A stretch of 64,000 nucleotides of DNA from SZUA-229 sp964531165 (GCA_964531165.1 CAZHEA010000007.1:14129-78128), one strand, 5' to 3'. Counted from the stretch's first letter, positions 16,840 through 26,392 are shown. Notes: generated by a model from the letters alone, not told the origin. Numbers and translations: made by a program.

Positions 16840-17688
16840 ATGAGCTTTTTACGTGTGCATACACTAATTATCTGGTTTGCTGCTATGACAAGTAGCTTAC
16901 CTGTTCTGGCAGATATTAAAATGGGCGTGTTTCCTCGCCGACCCATTGCAGTTACAAATAAAATTTTTAAACCACTGGCTAAACAGTTGTCAAGTGAGTT
17001 GGGTGAGCCGGTTCATCTCGTTGTAGCTAAAAACTTTAAAGCATTCTGGAAAGGAGTCGAAAACAAAGAATATGATCTTGTGCATTTTAATCAGTATCAC
17101 TATTTATTAAGTCATAAAAATCAGGGCTATAAAGTGATCGTGGTAAATGAAGAGTTCGGTAGTAGTAAAATAGCGGGTTCACTATCAGTGCGAGTAGACA
17201 GTGGTATTAATAGTGTGGCGGACTTAAAAGGTAAGACTATTCTGTTTGGCGGTGGTAAGAAGGCTATGGGTAGTTATATTGCGCCAACGTCTATTCTCAA
17301 AAAAGCGGGGTTGGTTGCGGGTCAGGATTATACGGTGAAATTTTCCAAAAACCCACCAAGTGCAGTGATAGGTGTATTTAATAATGCAGCAGAAGCAGCG
17401 GGAGCTGGTAATGTTATTTTGAAGGTTAAAGGAGTGCAAAAAAAGATTGATGTCTCGCAAATAAAGATTTTGTCTGAGAGTGAGTCGTTTATTCAACTAC
17501 CCTGGGCGGTAAGAGATGATATGTCTGCAGATAAAGCCAGCAAGATCCAGGCTATTATGACGTCATTAAAAGGCACTAATGATGCATTACTGAAATCTAG
17601 TCGAGTCACTAATTTTATTAAAGCGTCGGATGGCGATTTTGATAAAGTTAGAGAAATTGTTAAAAATACATTAGGTGAAAGCCTGTAA
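16840..17688 (+). CDS. PhnD-like phosphate/phosphite/phosphonate-binding periplasmic protein
   Basis: 282 residues from ATG 16840, preferred over TTG 16834 because GGAG lies 8 bases before it. A signal peptide (LIIWFAAMTSSLPVLA) precedes a type-II periplasmic binding fold of the PhnD kind: MGVFPRRPIA, FKPLAKQLSSELGEPV, KEYDLVHFNQYHYL, LKGKTILFGGGKKAMGSYIAP-type hinge with a Gly/Ser-rich anion site, and DDMSADKASKIQAIM. No ATPase or permease gene is adjacent. Instead the next gene is a chemoreceptor whose likely start lies about 50 bp after this stop. It may therefore serve as a ligand-binding partner for chemotaxis; this is inference. The ligand class is by family only. Confidence 0.8.
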   Translation: MSFLRVHTLIIWFAAMTSSLPVLADIKMGVFPRRPIAVTNKIFKPLAKQLSSELGEPVHLVVAKNFKAFWKGVENKEYDLVHFNQYHYLLSHKNQGYKVIVVNEEFGSSKIAGSLSVRVDSGINSVADLKGKTILFGGGKKAMGSYIAPTSILKKAGLVAGQDYTVKFSKNPPSAVIGVFNNAAEAAGAGNVILKVKGVQKKIDVSQIKILSESESFIQLPWAVRDDMSADKASKIQAIMTSLKGTNDALLKSSRVTNFIKASDGDFDKVREIVKNTLGESL

Positions 17689-17737
17689 TAAAATAATTAA
17701 CCCACTGTTTAAAATCAGTGGTTTTTTTCAAGGTTTA

Positions 17738-19372
17738 ATGATGTTCAACTTATTAAATGGTTTAAGTCTTTCTGTAAAATTTTCACCACCTATACTCGCC
17801 GCAACGTTAATTATTCTTGTAATAGGTTCGGTTTTTTTAGTCGATGTGGTAAAGAAATCGACAATACAGCAGACAGATATTGCACGTAATGCACTTTTAA
17901 AAGAGCAAAAAGTGGCGGAAGAAAATCAGCTTAAAGCCTTGCTTTCAAAAGCGGATAGTTTAGGTGTGTTTATGTCTAAAACTGCACCTGACTTGATACT
18001 TTCTTATGATTTTTCTAGTCTTCAAAGCTATCAGGAAAGTGTTATTAAAGATCCAGATGTTGCTTATGCCGCTTATATTAAACCGGATGGTGAGGCTTTT
18101 ATAAAATACATCTTGCCTGATGATAAAACGGATATTATTGAAAAAAAATATAAAGTTATATCTGACGATGAGCATATTGGTACGGTATTGCTCGGCATGT
18201 CGAAAGCGGGTTTGTTAGCAAATATAAATTTGAGTAATCAGCGAATACAAACGGCTGTTGAGAATGTTGAAGCACATGCTGATGAAGGTATTTCAGAATT
18301 TATTTCAGTAATTTTTGTTAATGTTACGGTAGTTCTTTTTACAATTTCAATTATTGTATATATGTTATTTCGTTTTTTAGTGCTCATTAGATTAAAAGAA
18401 ACTAAAGATTTGATATTGCAATTATCGGATGGTAACGGAGATTTAACACAGCGCTTGCCGGTGACAAATAACGATGAAGTCAGTCAGCTTTGTCTTGCTG
18501 TTAACCAGTTCATTGCACAGTTGCAGGATATGATTGCCAGTATAGCTGAGGGTGTCCAGACATTGACTCACGAGTCTGAGTTGCTGAGTCAAAATGCCAG
18601 TGAGTTATCGATAAGTTCTGACACACAGAACATGGAAACCTCACAGGTGGCAGCCGCGATGAATCAGATGACGGCGACGGTACTTGAGGTGGCAAACAAT
18701 GCTAGTAATGCAGCGACTGCCGCTGAAGATTCGGAAAATGAAACCAGTTTGGGAAAACAGGTTATTCAAAAAACCATGTTGTCTATTAATGAACTGGTAT
18801 CAGAAGTTGAAAATGCATCTCAGGTAATACACACACTTGAATCTGATACGGATAGTATTGGTGGTGTTCTGGATGTTATTCGAGGTATAGCAGAGCAGAC
18901 AAATTTACTGGCACTTAATGCTGCTATCGAAGCGGCGCGTGCGGGCGAACAAGGTCGTGGTTTTGCCGTGGTTGCTGACGAAGTTCGTGTCTTAGCGAGT
19001 CGTACACAAGTGTCAACAGCTGAAATACAGGAAATGATAGAGAAACTACAAAGTGGTTCTCAACACGCGGTGAGTGTAATGGAAGCCAGTAGTATTAAAG
19101 CGCATAACACAGTTGAACAAGCGTCTCGGGGTGGCGTTTCGTTAGAAAATATATCTGTTTCAGTTGGTGCAATTAATGAAATGAATACTCAAATTGCGAT
19201 TGCTGCTAAAGAGCAGACGGAGGTAGCAGAAGAAATTAATCATAATATAGTCACCATTAAAACAATTAGCGAGAAAACCTCTGAAGGTGCTCAAAAAAGT
19301 GCACTATCAAGTAAAAGTCTATCTGAACTGGCTGTGCATCTTAATAGTCTGGTTAATCAGTTTAAAATTTAA
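17738..19372 (+). CDS. Methyl-accepting chemotaxis protein
   Basis: About 544 residues from ATG 17738 (or 17741); a GTG at 17675 would overlap the previous gene and has no ribosome site, while AAGG lies just before 17738. One transmembrane helix near the start (ILAATLIILVIGSVFLV), a periplasmic region of roughly 150 residues (SYDFSSLQSYQESVIKDPDV, PAS/Cache-like), then a second helix (ISVIFVNVTVVLFTISIIVYML), HAMP and a long coiled coil. The signalling tip is IAEQTNLLALNAAIEAARAG followed by GRGFAVVADEVR. There is no C-terminal CheR-docking pentapeptide. The pairing with a PhnD-like binding protein suggests it senses a phosphorus compound. Which chemosensory pathway it feeds is unknown; the Wsp operon in this window has its own receptor. 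Confidence 0.9.
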   Translation: MMFNLLNGLSLSVKFSPPILAATLIILVIGSVFLVDVVKKSTIQQTDIARNALLKEQKVAEENQLKALLSKADSLGVFMSKTAPDLILSYDFSSLQSYQESVIKDPDVAYAAYIKPDGEAFIKYILPDDKTDIIEKKYKVISDDEHIGTVLLGMSKAGLLANINLSNQRIQTAVENVEAHADEGISEFISVIFVNVTVVLFTISIIVYMLFRFLVLIRLKETKDLILQLSDGNGDLTQRLPVTNNDEVSQLCLAVNQFIAQLQDMIASIAEGVQTLTHESELLSQNASELSISSDTQNMETSQVAAAMNQMTATVLEVANNASNAATAAEDSENETSLGKQVIQKTMLSINELVSEVENASQVIHTLESDTDSIGGVLDVIRGIAEQTNLLALNAAIEAARAGEQGRGFAVVADEVRVLASRTQVSTAEIQEMIEKLQSGSQHAVSVMEASSIKAHNTVEQASRGGVSLENISVSVGAINEMNTQIAIAAKEQTEVAEEINHNIVTIKTISEKTSEGAQKSALSSKSLSELAVHLNSLVNQFKI

Positions 19373-19527
19373 GTAAACTAGATAATATAATTTGCGGTTA
19401 TTGCTGTCTATTAACTAATAGATAGGCTCTATTATCAATGTCCTGATTTCATCTAATCAGTGATTCCTATGCTTCTAAAGGTATTCTCGAGGCGTTGTTC
19501 ATAATGTACGACGCTTCTTTTGATTGG

Positions 19528-19545
19528 CTTTCACAAAATCGTAAC
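19528..19545 (+). promoter_or_regulatory. Possible Pho box
   Basis: CTTTCACAAAATCGTAAC matches the PhoB consensus CTGTCATAWAWCTGTCAY at 13 of 18 positions by hand count. It starts 71 bp before the PstS-OmpA start, and a TATATC-like -10 follows about 10 bp later, the right geometry for PhoB activation. Confidence 0.4.
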
Positions 19546-19598
19546 AATTTTGACGTACTTTATATCTACCGGTTAATTTTCTCAGTGGATATATAGTA

Positions 19599-20909
19599 AT
19601 GCGATGTGTTTTTATTTTAGTTTCCTTATTTTTGATTCAGCCAGCACAGGCTGATGAAAACCTGTTCAGGCTGCATGGTTCAAACACTATTGGTGCAAAG
19701 CTGGCTCCGGCTCTGGTACGCGGCTGGTTACAGGATAACGGCTTTACCCAAATTCATACGCTGGAAAATAACCGCCAGGAAGTGACTATTGTGAGCCGTA
19801 ATAAAGCGGGTGAGCGAAAAGTGGTTGAGATTAAGTCTCATGGATCTGCTACGTCTTTTGATTCACTAAAAAGGCAGGCTGCCGAAATTGGGATGTCGTC
19901 ACGGCCGATCAAAAAAAAGGAAAACAACACACTGAAAGCATTTGGTGAAATGACGCGTCAAGGTGTGGAGTTTGTTATTGGGCTGGATGGGATTGCGGTG
20001 ATTGTGCATTCGAAAAATCCACTCATGCAGCTGGAAAAAAGTGTAATTAGAAAAATTTTTAGTGGTGAAATCACCCGCTGGAAAACGATTGATAAAAATC
20101 TTGATGGAAAAATACAGGTGTATGCCAGAGATAATAAGTCGGGTACTTTTGATACATTTAAAGCACTGGTAATGGGTAAAAAAACATCATTAGTAAAAAC
20201 AGCTTTGCGTTATGAGTCAAATGATAAATTATCAGATGATGTTGCTAATGATCGTTATGCTATTGGATTTGTGGGTCTGCCTTCGGTGCGCCATGCAAAA
20301 TCACTGGGTGTCGCTGAGTCAGGTACTGAGGCTAAGCAGCCGCTAAAATTTGATGTGGCAACTGAAGATTATGCGTTAGCACGGCGACTATTTTTATATG
20401 TGCCTGCGCTAAATTCCAGTCTGCATGTTAAGTCATTTATTGATTTTTCTGAGTCTGCGGCGGGGCAGACAATTGTCGATGAAAATGGATTTATTTCTCA
20501 AAATTTAACGCTGAAATCAGTTAAGTCCGATAGTCGGTTTCCAGAAGAGTATTTAAAATTAACCCAAAATAGTCAGCGCCTGTCGTTAAATTTTCGATTT
20601 AAAAAAGGCACAACTAAGCCGGATAATAAAGCCATGCGTGATATTCAACGGCTGGTTGAATTTTTATCCAGAAAGGAAAATAAAAGAAAGCGAATTATGT
20701 TGTTTGGATTTGCAGAATCAAGCGAGTCGCATCCCGCATTCAGTATTGATCTGTCTACATACCGGGTCGACTGGGTTGCCGATTTACTGGTGCACAATGG
20801 GCTCGATCCGGTGCGCGTACGCGCTTATGGAGATGCTATTCCGGTGGCATCAAATGAAGATGCCGGCGGTCGCCATAAAAATCGTCGGGTTGAAGTGTGG
20901 TTGCGTTAA
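19599..20909 (+). CDS. PstS-like phosphate-binding domain fused to OmpA-type peptidoglycan-binding domain
   Basis: 436 residues, signal peptide ending near residue 18 (QPAQA). Residues about 22-300 are a PstS-like binding fold: LHGSNTIGAKLAPAL at the start, SHGSATSFDSL, GLDGIAVIVHSKNPL, IFSGEITRW and ARDNKSGTFDTFKALV, the Ser/Gly loops that hold phosphate. Residues about 325-436 are an OmpA C-terminal domain: NFRFKKGTTKPDNKAM, FGFAESSES, LSTYRVDWVADLLVHNGL and the closing NRRVEVWLR. The fusion should tether the binder to peptidoglycan instead of delivering phosphate to an ABC transporter; none is nearby. A possible Pho box lies upstream. A role in phosphate storage, sensing or scavenging is inferred. 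Confidence 0.85.
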   Translation: MRCVFILVSLFLIQPAQADENLFRLHGSNTIGAKLAPALVRGWLQDNGFTQIHTLENNRQEVTIVSRNKAGERKVVEIKSHGSATSFDSLKRQAAEIGMSSRPIKKKENNTLKAFGEMTRQGVEFVIGLDGIAVIVHSKNPLMQLEKSVIRKIFSGEITRWKTIDKNLDGKIQVYARDNKSGTFDTFKALVMGKKTSLVKTALRYESNDKLSDDVANDRYAIGFVGLPSVRHAKSLGVAESGTEAKQPLKFDVATEDYALARRLFLYVPALNSSLHVKSFIDFSESAAGQTIVDENGFISQNLTLKSVKSDSRFPEEYLKLTQNSQRLSLNFRFKKGTTKPDNKAMRDIQRLVEFLSRKENKRKRIMLFGFAESSESHPAFSIDLSTYRVDWVADLLVHNGLDPVRVRAYGDAIPVASNEDAGGRHKNRRVEVWLR

Positions 20910-20930
20910 GTTCGGCTGCATTAAGTGGGG

Positions 20931-21224
20931 CTATGGGTTTTCGCCGGCAGGATGGCTTATCCAGCCTTGGTTTTTATCCATCCAGATAAGGCTAATAATA
21001 TACCAGAGAGTTATGGGAACCATCATCGCAATCCAGCTCCAGTCGTCAATCAGCAGTATTTGTTTACCAAGTTCACCAATAGCATCGCCAAGCATCAGCA
21101 CCCAGGGAAGGGAGTAAACAGTAAAGGCGGCACTTGCCCAGATTAAAATTAATGCACCTTTGCGGGTTTCGATGGAAGAAAAAGCAAGAAAGACCCAAAG
21201 TGGGGTGTTTTTTGTTTTGATCAT
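20931..21224 (-). CDS. Small two-helix membrane protein, unknown
   Basis: 97 residues if started at ATG 21224, where AGGA lies about 9 bases before; a longer frame from 21320 adds 32 unlikely residues. It has two membrane helices (GALILIWASAAFTVYSLPWV and WIAMMVPITLWYIISLIWM) joined by a short loop with GELGKQ, and a soluble C-terminus with NQGWI. It resembles small uncharacterised inner-membrane proteins of gammaproteobacteria. It is convergent with the PstS-OmpA gene (21 bp apart). No function can be assigned. Confidence 0.6.
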   Translation of the reverse strand: MIKTKNTPLWVFLAFSSIETRKGALILIWASAAFTVYSLPWVLMLGDAIGELGKQILLIDDWSWIAMMVPITLWYIISLIWMDKNQGWISHPAGENP

Positions 21225-21614
21225 TTTTAGAGTTCCTGAGCGATTAATTAAAGTATGGCTATAAAGATTACGGGAGAAAAAGCGGCTTTGAAAAAATAAG
21301 CCTTCCCTGTGTTCGATCATATCATAAGCAAATATTTTGCCAATGGGATAAAAATCTTAAGGCGGTTAAGGGGATAGATGCATGAGGTAGCGAGGTGTAG
21401 TGTCACTGCACCGGGATCTGTTAAAAATATCGACGATCATAGTGTGATGAAGTCGTTGTTTTTCAATGAAGGTGTTTTTGCTTTCCCCTTAGAAAGAGAG
21501 AGGCCTGGGGGAGATTTATTACCGTCGGAGTATTCTCCTGGTTGGGTCCGGGTCAAATGTTTTCTATTATCAAGGGACTCCTTACATTCCCTCTCACTTA
21601 CCCGGAATAAACCA
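21225..21614. other. Intergenic stretch with one CCTCT-family repeat
   Basis: Between the small membrane protein and radA. It contains one copy of the palindromic repeat at about 21484-21518 (CCCCTTAGAAAGAGAGAGGCC and GGGGGAGATTTA tail). The plus-strand frame crossing it runs into radA antisense and is not credible. Confidence 0.5.
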
Positions 21615-22979
21615 CTAAATATCCAGCAGCTCACTCACCCGGCTCACTGCAATGATTTCCATATCAGCAGGCATATCCTGGGCTTTGGGCATGTTGCCTT
21701 TGGGAATCACCGCATGGGTAAAGCCGTGTTTGGCGGCCTCTTTTAGACGTTCCTGTCCATTTGGCACTGGCCGGATTTCACCCGCCAGACCGATTTCACC
21801 GAAGGCAAAAAGTTTTTGCGGCAGTGGCTTATCGCGAAAACTCGATAAAATAGACAACAGCATTGCCGCGTCCGCCGCAGTTTCGGTAACCCGTACGCCG
21901 CCGACAATATTAATAAACACATCCTGATCATGCATGGGAATGCCGCCATGGCGATGCAGTACCGCCAGTAGCATGGATAGCCGGTTCTGATCCAGCCCTA
22001 AAGTGACTCGTCGGGGATTGCCTAAATGGGATTCATCCACCAGTGCCTGCACTTCGACTAATAGCGGGCGATTGCCTTCACGGGTAACGGTAATCATGCT
22101 GCCGGCTACCGGTTCGTCGTGGCGCGATAAAAAGATGGCAGACGGGTTGCTGACGGTTTTCAAACCGGTTTCGGTCATCGCAAACAGCCCCAGTTCATTG
22201 ACCGCGCCAAAGCGATTTTTAATCGCACGAATCATGCGATAACGTTCGCCTGAATCGCCCTCAAAATACAGCACCGTATCTACCATATGCTCAAGTACCC
22301 GCGGGCCGGCAAGGGTGCCTTCTTTGGTGACGTGGCCCACCAGAAATAATGCGGTATTGGTTTGCTTGGCAAAGCGCACCAGTTGCGCTGCACTCTCTCT
22401 TACTTGCGCCACAGCACCCGGTGCAGATTGTAATAACTCGGTGTAAATGGTCTGAATTGAGTCGATCACCATTACCTGTGGTTTAGCCTGTTTGGCGAGT
22501 TGTAAAATACGTTCGACGCAGGTTTCCGCCAGCAGCTGAAATTTATCATCGCCTAAATTTAAACGCCGTGCGCGTAGCGTTACCTGTTGTAACGACTCTT
22601 CACCGGTGACGTATAATGCGTTCATCTTGTCGCCTAATGTGGCGAGGGTCTGGGTGAGCAATGTGGATTTGCCGATGCCCGGATTCCCCCCCATTAATAC
22701 CACCGAACCCGGTACCAAACCACCGCCCAAAACCCGGTCTAATTCACTAATGCCGGTGGGGGTGCGCAGCTCCTCCTGTAGTTCGATGTCCGCCATATTC
22801 TTAACGGCGGCTTTGCCTGCATAACCAGTAAATCGGGAGCTAGTTGTGCTGGCGGTGTCTTTTTCGTAAACGCTTTCGATTAGCGTATTCCATTCACCAC
22901 AGTCGCCGCATTGTCCGGCCCATTTATTGTGTACTGATCCGCAGCTGCTGCATAAATATTGAAGTTTGGTTTTCGCCAT
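21615..22979 (-). CDS. radA: DNA repair protein RadA
   Basis: 454 residues. An N-terminal four-Cys zinc finger (CSSCGSVHNKWAGQCGDCGEW), a RecA-like ATPase with Walker A GGNPGIGKSTL and Walker B VMVIDSIQT, the RadA-specific KNRFG motif (IKNRFGAVNELG), and a C-terminal Lon-protease-like domain (VDESHLGNPRRVTLGLDQNRL). It promotes branch migration of recombination intermediates. It stands alone here. Confidence 0.97.
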   Translation of the reverse strand: MAKTKLQYLCSSCGSVHNKWAGQCGDCGEWNTLIESVYEKDTASTTSSRFTGYAGKAAVKNMADIELQEELRTPTGISELDRVLGGGLVPGSVVLMGGNPGIGKSTLLTQTLATLGDKMNALYVTGEESLQQVTLRARRLNLGDDKFQLLAETCVERILQLAKQAKPQVMVIDSIQTIYTELLQSAPGAVAQVRESAAQLVRFAKQTNTALFLVGHVTKEGTLAGPRVLEHMVDTVLYFEGDSGERYRMIRAIKNRFGAVNELGLFAMTETGLKTVSNPSAIFLSRHDEPVAGSMITVTREGNRPLLVEVQALVDESHLGNPRRVTLGLDQNRLSMLLAVLHRHGGIPMHDQDVFINIVGGVRVTETAADAAMLLSILSSFRDKPLPQKLFAFGEIGLAGEIRPVPNGQERLKEAAKHGFTHAVIPKGNMPKAQDMPADMEIIAVSRVSELLDI

Positions 22980-23039
22980 TTATCTGTTCCTGTTTTTAAA
23001 GTTTGCCATGGTGTATCGATTTAAACTTTTGTAGATGCG

Positions 23040-23179
23040 AAAAGCATGTTGTTCGCAAATGAGCGCGAATCAACGTTAATAAAAGCAAAAGCATTAACTG
23101 CAAATATACTCGTGAGCTGCGGGTTCAAAAAATATAAAATTTGCGTGTTTTGCGTTCATTTGCGGACAATATGCTTTTG
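23040..23179. repeat. Inverted-repeat element, GCAAATGAACGC family
   Basis: About 140 bp with imperfect terminal inverted repeats: AAAGCATGTTGTTCGCAAAT on the left and the complement ATTTGCGGACAATATGCTTT on the right. It lies just downstream of the corC-like gene and upstream of radA. Same family as 27773-27897. Confidence 0.65.
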
Positions 23180-23180
23180 T

Positions 23181-24485
23181 TTAGTTTGTGTCTGAGGAAG
23201 ATTCAACCTCAGTATTATCTTCATTTGAGATTAATCGAGGCATCAATCGCGCCATCTGCACTGCATTGTTTTGGGTTTTTATTACTTCTATTGGATGTCT
23301 GGCAATTAAAAAACTGGTGCCGGTGGTGGGAATAGATTGTAGATGTTCCAGAATTAAGCCGTTTAATGTTTTCGGGCCGTCAGTGGGCAGGCTAATATCG
23401 AGGCTGCGATTAATTTCCCGAATATGGGTGTTGGCGGAAATTAAATAGCTGCCATCATCCTTCGCAATTATATTGCTGTTATTAATAGGGGAGTCGGTGG
23501 TGAACTCGCCGACTACTTCTTCGAGAATGTCTTCCAGTGTCACCAGCCCCTGAATATCGCCATATTCATCTACTGCTAAAGCCGTGCGTCGTTTGTTTTT
23601 CTGAAAGTTAATTAATTGTTGATACAGTGATGTGCCTTCCGGAATAAAGTAGGCTTCGCGAATCTGGGTTTCTAAATTTTCTTTAGTGAGTTCGTTACGA
23701 CTTAATAAACTGATGACCCGGCGCATGTGAATAATGCCCAGAATATTGTTGATATCGTCGCGATAAACCGGCAGACGTGTGCGCTGGCAGGTAGTTAAAT
23801 CATCGACAATATCATCCCAGTTTTCATTCAGATCCAGTGCGGTGATTTCATTACGTGGCACCATAATATCATCGACGGTAGCGTGTTCCAGGTTGAGCAG
23901 GCCCAGTAGCATGTCCTGGTGTTTTTGAGGCACCAGCTGTTTGGCTTCCATGACTACGCTGCGCAACTCTTCAACGCTGACACCTTCGTCCTCAGTTTTT
24001 TCCGGGTTAACGCCAAAGGCTTTTAATAGGGCATTGGCAATTAAGTTTACGACATACACTAATGGATAAATGGCTTTTAATAGCGGGGTGTAAACGTAAG
24101 CGGCAGGAAAGGCGATGCGTTCCGGGTGCAAAGCGGCCAGTGTTTTGGGTGCAACCTCTGCAAAAATCAATATTACAAAAGTCAGTGCTCCGGTGGCGAT
24201 TGCTATGCCGGCTTCGCCGAAATGCCGTAGTGCCAGAATGGTTGCAATTGCGGACGCTAGAATATTTACGAAGTTATTGCCGAGTAAAATCAGACCGAGT
24301 AAGCGGTCTGGTCGTTCCAGCAAACGCATCGCGAGCTTAGCGCCGCGGCTGCCTTTATCAGCGAGAAATTTCAGGCGATATCGGTTCAGTGACATCAGCC
24401 CGGTTTCGGAGCTGGAGAAAAATGCGGAGAGTAAAATCAGCAAACCCAGAATAATATACAGGGTGCCGTCAGAGAGATGGCTCAT
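23181..24485 (-). CDS. CNNM/CorC-HlyC family transporter (YfjD-like)
   Basis: 434 residues. An N-terminal DUF21 membrane domain (LGLLILLSAFFSSSETGLM, with ILLGNNFVNILASAIATI and further helices), then a CBS pair (VPRNEITALDLNENWDDIV and YGDIQGLVTLEDILEEVVGE), then a C-terminal CorC_HlyC domain (DGSYLISANTHIREINRSL). Relatives handle magnesium/cobalt or act as ion exporters; the name hemolysin is historical. ypjD lies 7 bp upstream in the same direction and ffh is nearby, matching the E. coli ffh-ypjD-yfjD neighbourhood. Confidence 0.88.
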   Translation of the reverse strand: MSHLSDGTLYIILGLLILLSAFFSSSETGLMSLNRYRLKFLADKGSRGAKLAMRLLERPDRLLGLILLGNNFVNILASAIATILALRHFGEAGIAIATGALTFVILIFAEVAPKTLAALHPERIAFPAAYVYTPLLKAIYPLVYVVNLIANALLKAFGVNPEKTEDEGVSVEELRSVVMEAKQLVPQKHQDMLLGLLNLEHATVDDIMVPRNEITALDLNENWDDIVDDLTTCQRTRLPVYRDDINNILGIIHMRRVISLLSRNELTKENLETQIREAYFIPEGTSLYQQLINFQKNKRRTALAVDEYGDIQGLVTLEDILEEVVGEFTTDSPINNSNIIAKDDGSYLISANTHIREINRSLDISLPTDGPKTLNGLILEHLQSIPTTGTSFLIARHPIEVIKTQNNAVQMARLMPRLISNEDNTEVESSSDTN

Positions 24486-24492
24486 GTTATTG

Positions 24493-25299
24493 TCAGTTGA
24501 GTACGATGAATTCGAGAACGAACTTACTGCCGAAATACGCCAGCATTAAGCTGACAAAGCCACTTAATGTCCAGCGAATGGCGGTGCGTCCACGCCAGCC
24601 AATAGTAAACCGGCCAATCAGTAACGTCGCAAACACCAGCCAGGCAATAATGCTGAGCACAGTCTTATGTATGAGATGTTGTGCGAATAAATCTTCGAGA
24701 AAAATAAAGCCACTGAAAAGCGCCATTGTTAAGCCAATAAAACCTGCCAGAATAAAATCAAACAGTAGCTTTTCCATGACCTGTAAAGGCGGTAGCTTTT
24801 TCATTAAACCACCGGGGTGGTGATTGTGCAGCATGCGATTTTGCAGTGATAACACAATTGACATGCAAGCGGCGAACCCCAGCAGGCTATACGCAACAAT
24901 TGATACAAGGACATGAATTTTCAAACCCTGTGGTGCATTATATGCCAGCATGTAACTGGAGGGCGTCATGCTTTGTAATAAAAGAGTAATGCCTGAAATG
25001 GGTAAGATAACCACTGCTAATATTTCAGTGCGCCGCTGTATTGATATCAATAATACCAGCCAGCTGATAATCATGGCGACAGAGGATGCAGCATCGAAAA
25101 AACCAAACTGAAAACCATTCACGCCAAATAAGTTTTTATAAAGAATAAAGCCATGCAGAATCACCGCGGCAAAACCCGGCAATAGTAAATAGGCAATGGG
25201 TTTTTGATTGAAAAAAGTATCACCCTTCAGGCGCAAAAAAAGCCCCAGTGTGGATACCAGATAAAGGGTAAAAGCGATAAGCCCGGTGATTGCGTTCAT
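24493..25299 (-). CDS. ypjD: YpjD-type inner-membrane protein, CcsA-like
   Basis: 268 residues with about eight hydrophobic helices (ITGLIAFTLYLVSTLGLF, IAYLLLPGFAAVILHGFIL, LVSIVAYSLLGFAACMSIVL and others). The pattern ILVSIVAYSLLGFA with conserved His and Gln fits the cytochrome c assembly (CcsA/CcmC-like) fold. YpjD itself has no settled function. It is adjacent to the corC-like gene and 288 bp from the divergent MBL gene before ffh. Confidence 0.85.
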   Translation of the reverse strand: MNAITGLIAFTLYLVSTLGLFLRLKGDTFFNQKPIAYLLLPGFAAVILHGFILYKNLFGVNGFQFGFFDAASSVAMIISWLVLLISIQRRTEILAVVILPISGITLLLQSMTPSSYMLAYNAPQGLKIHVLVSIVAYSLLGFAACMSIVLSLQNRMLHNHHPGGLMKKLPPLQVMEKLLFDFILAGFIGLTMALFSGFIFLEDLFAQHLIHKTVLSIIAWLVFATLLIGRFTIGWRGRTAIRWTLSGFVSLMLAYFGSKFVLEFIVLN

Positions 25300-25586
25300 T
25301 AAATTTAGCGGTGACTCATTTTAATTATTTAGTGCGGACATTATAGGGTAAAGCAGTGAGCGGTGGAAAGGCAATAATATTTAGTATCACATGAATAAGG
25401 GTTAAATATTGCCCGCTCGGGGTTTTTGTATGCCAATCAAAGCGGGTAATGTACAAAAAACCGTTAAGTTCATCAATTTACTGCGTTTATTTAACGGTAA
25501 TTCTCTATAGCCGTGCTAGCATCTAATATAAATGCTGGGTATTTTATTCGGCTGTTGAAGTAATAAGGTCTTTCGGGAGACCAAAA

Positions 25587-26357
25587 ATGAAATTACGTGT
25601 TCTGGGGTGTAGTGGCGGCATCGGTAAAGGTCTGCATACTTCAACTTATATGATCGATGACGATATTTTGCTGGATGCGGGTACCGGCGTGGGCGATCTG
25701 TCGCTGTATGAAATGCATAAAATCAGGCACGTGTTCATTACCCATAGCCATATGGACCATGTATTAAGCATTCCGTTACTGGTGGACACTCTGTTTGCTG
25801 AGTTGCAGGAACAGCCGTTACGGGTTTATGCCCGAACCGAAACGATTGAGGTGCTTAAAAAGCATATCTTCAACTGGCAGCTCTGGCCGGACTTTACCGA
25901 ATTGCCGTCTAAAGAAGCGCCTGCGCTAAAACTCATCGAAATGAATCCCGGCGAGTCGTTAACGCTTAATGGCCGGACCATAGAGATGGTGGATGTTAAC
26001 CATACCGTACCGGCTTCGGCATATATAATAGAGTCAGCACAAAAAGTGTTTGCCTATTCCGGCGATACCACCACCAATGATAATTTGTGGGCACGTCTTA
26101 ATCAGTTCAAGCAGCTGGACTTTATGGTGATAGAAACCGCCTTTGCCGATGAGGAAATTGAGCTGGCTAAGCTGGCTAAGCATTATTGCCCGAGTTTACT
26201 GGCGCAGGATCTGAAAAAACTAAAACATAAAGCATGCATCGGCATATCCCATTTAAAGCCGGGAGATGAAACGCGTATCTTTCAGCAGTGTCTCGATGCA
26301 GTAAATGCCGAACAGGACTTACGTCAGTTAACCAGTGATGACCATTTTCAGATATAA
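25587..26357 (+). CDS. MBL-fold hydrolase, RNase Z/class II phosphodiesterase-like
   Basis: 256 residues, no signal peptide. It begins KLRVLGCSGGIGKGLHTSTY and carries the metal motif FITHSHMDHV, then NHTVPASAYII, YSGDTTTND and ISHLKPGDE. The order matches RNase Z-like and cyclic-nucleotide phosphodiesterase (PDEII-type) MBL proteins. Substrate unresolved: cyclic nucleotide, another phosphodiester or RNA are all possible. GGGAG lies ahead of the ATG. It is 35 bp before ffh and probably shares its transcript. Confidence 0.8.
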   Translation: MKLRVLGCSGGIGKGLHTSTYMIDDDILLDAGTGVGDLSLYEMHKIRHVFITHSHMDHVLSIPLLVDTLFAELQEQPLRVYARTETIEVLKKHIFNWQLWPDFTELPSKEAPALKLIEMNPGESLTLNGRTIEMVDVNHTVPASAYIIESAQKVFAYSGDTTTNDNLWARLNQFKQLDFMVIETAFADEEIELAKLAKHYCPSLLAQDLKKLKHKACIGISHLKPGDETRIFQQCLDAVNAEQDLRQLTSDDHFQI

Positions 26358-26392
26358 TCCCCACTTTCTAATAGCCGAATTTTTTAAATACC

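Noticed and set aside
20638..21117. Plus-strand 159-codon frame across the PstS-OmpA end
   Set aside because: Out-of-frame reading of the OmpA domain running into the antisense of the small membrane protein.
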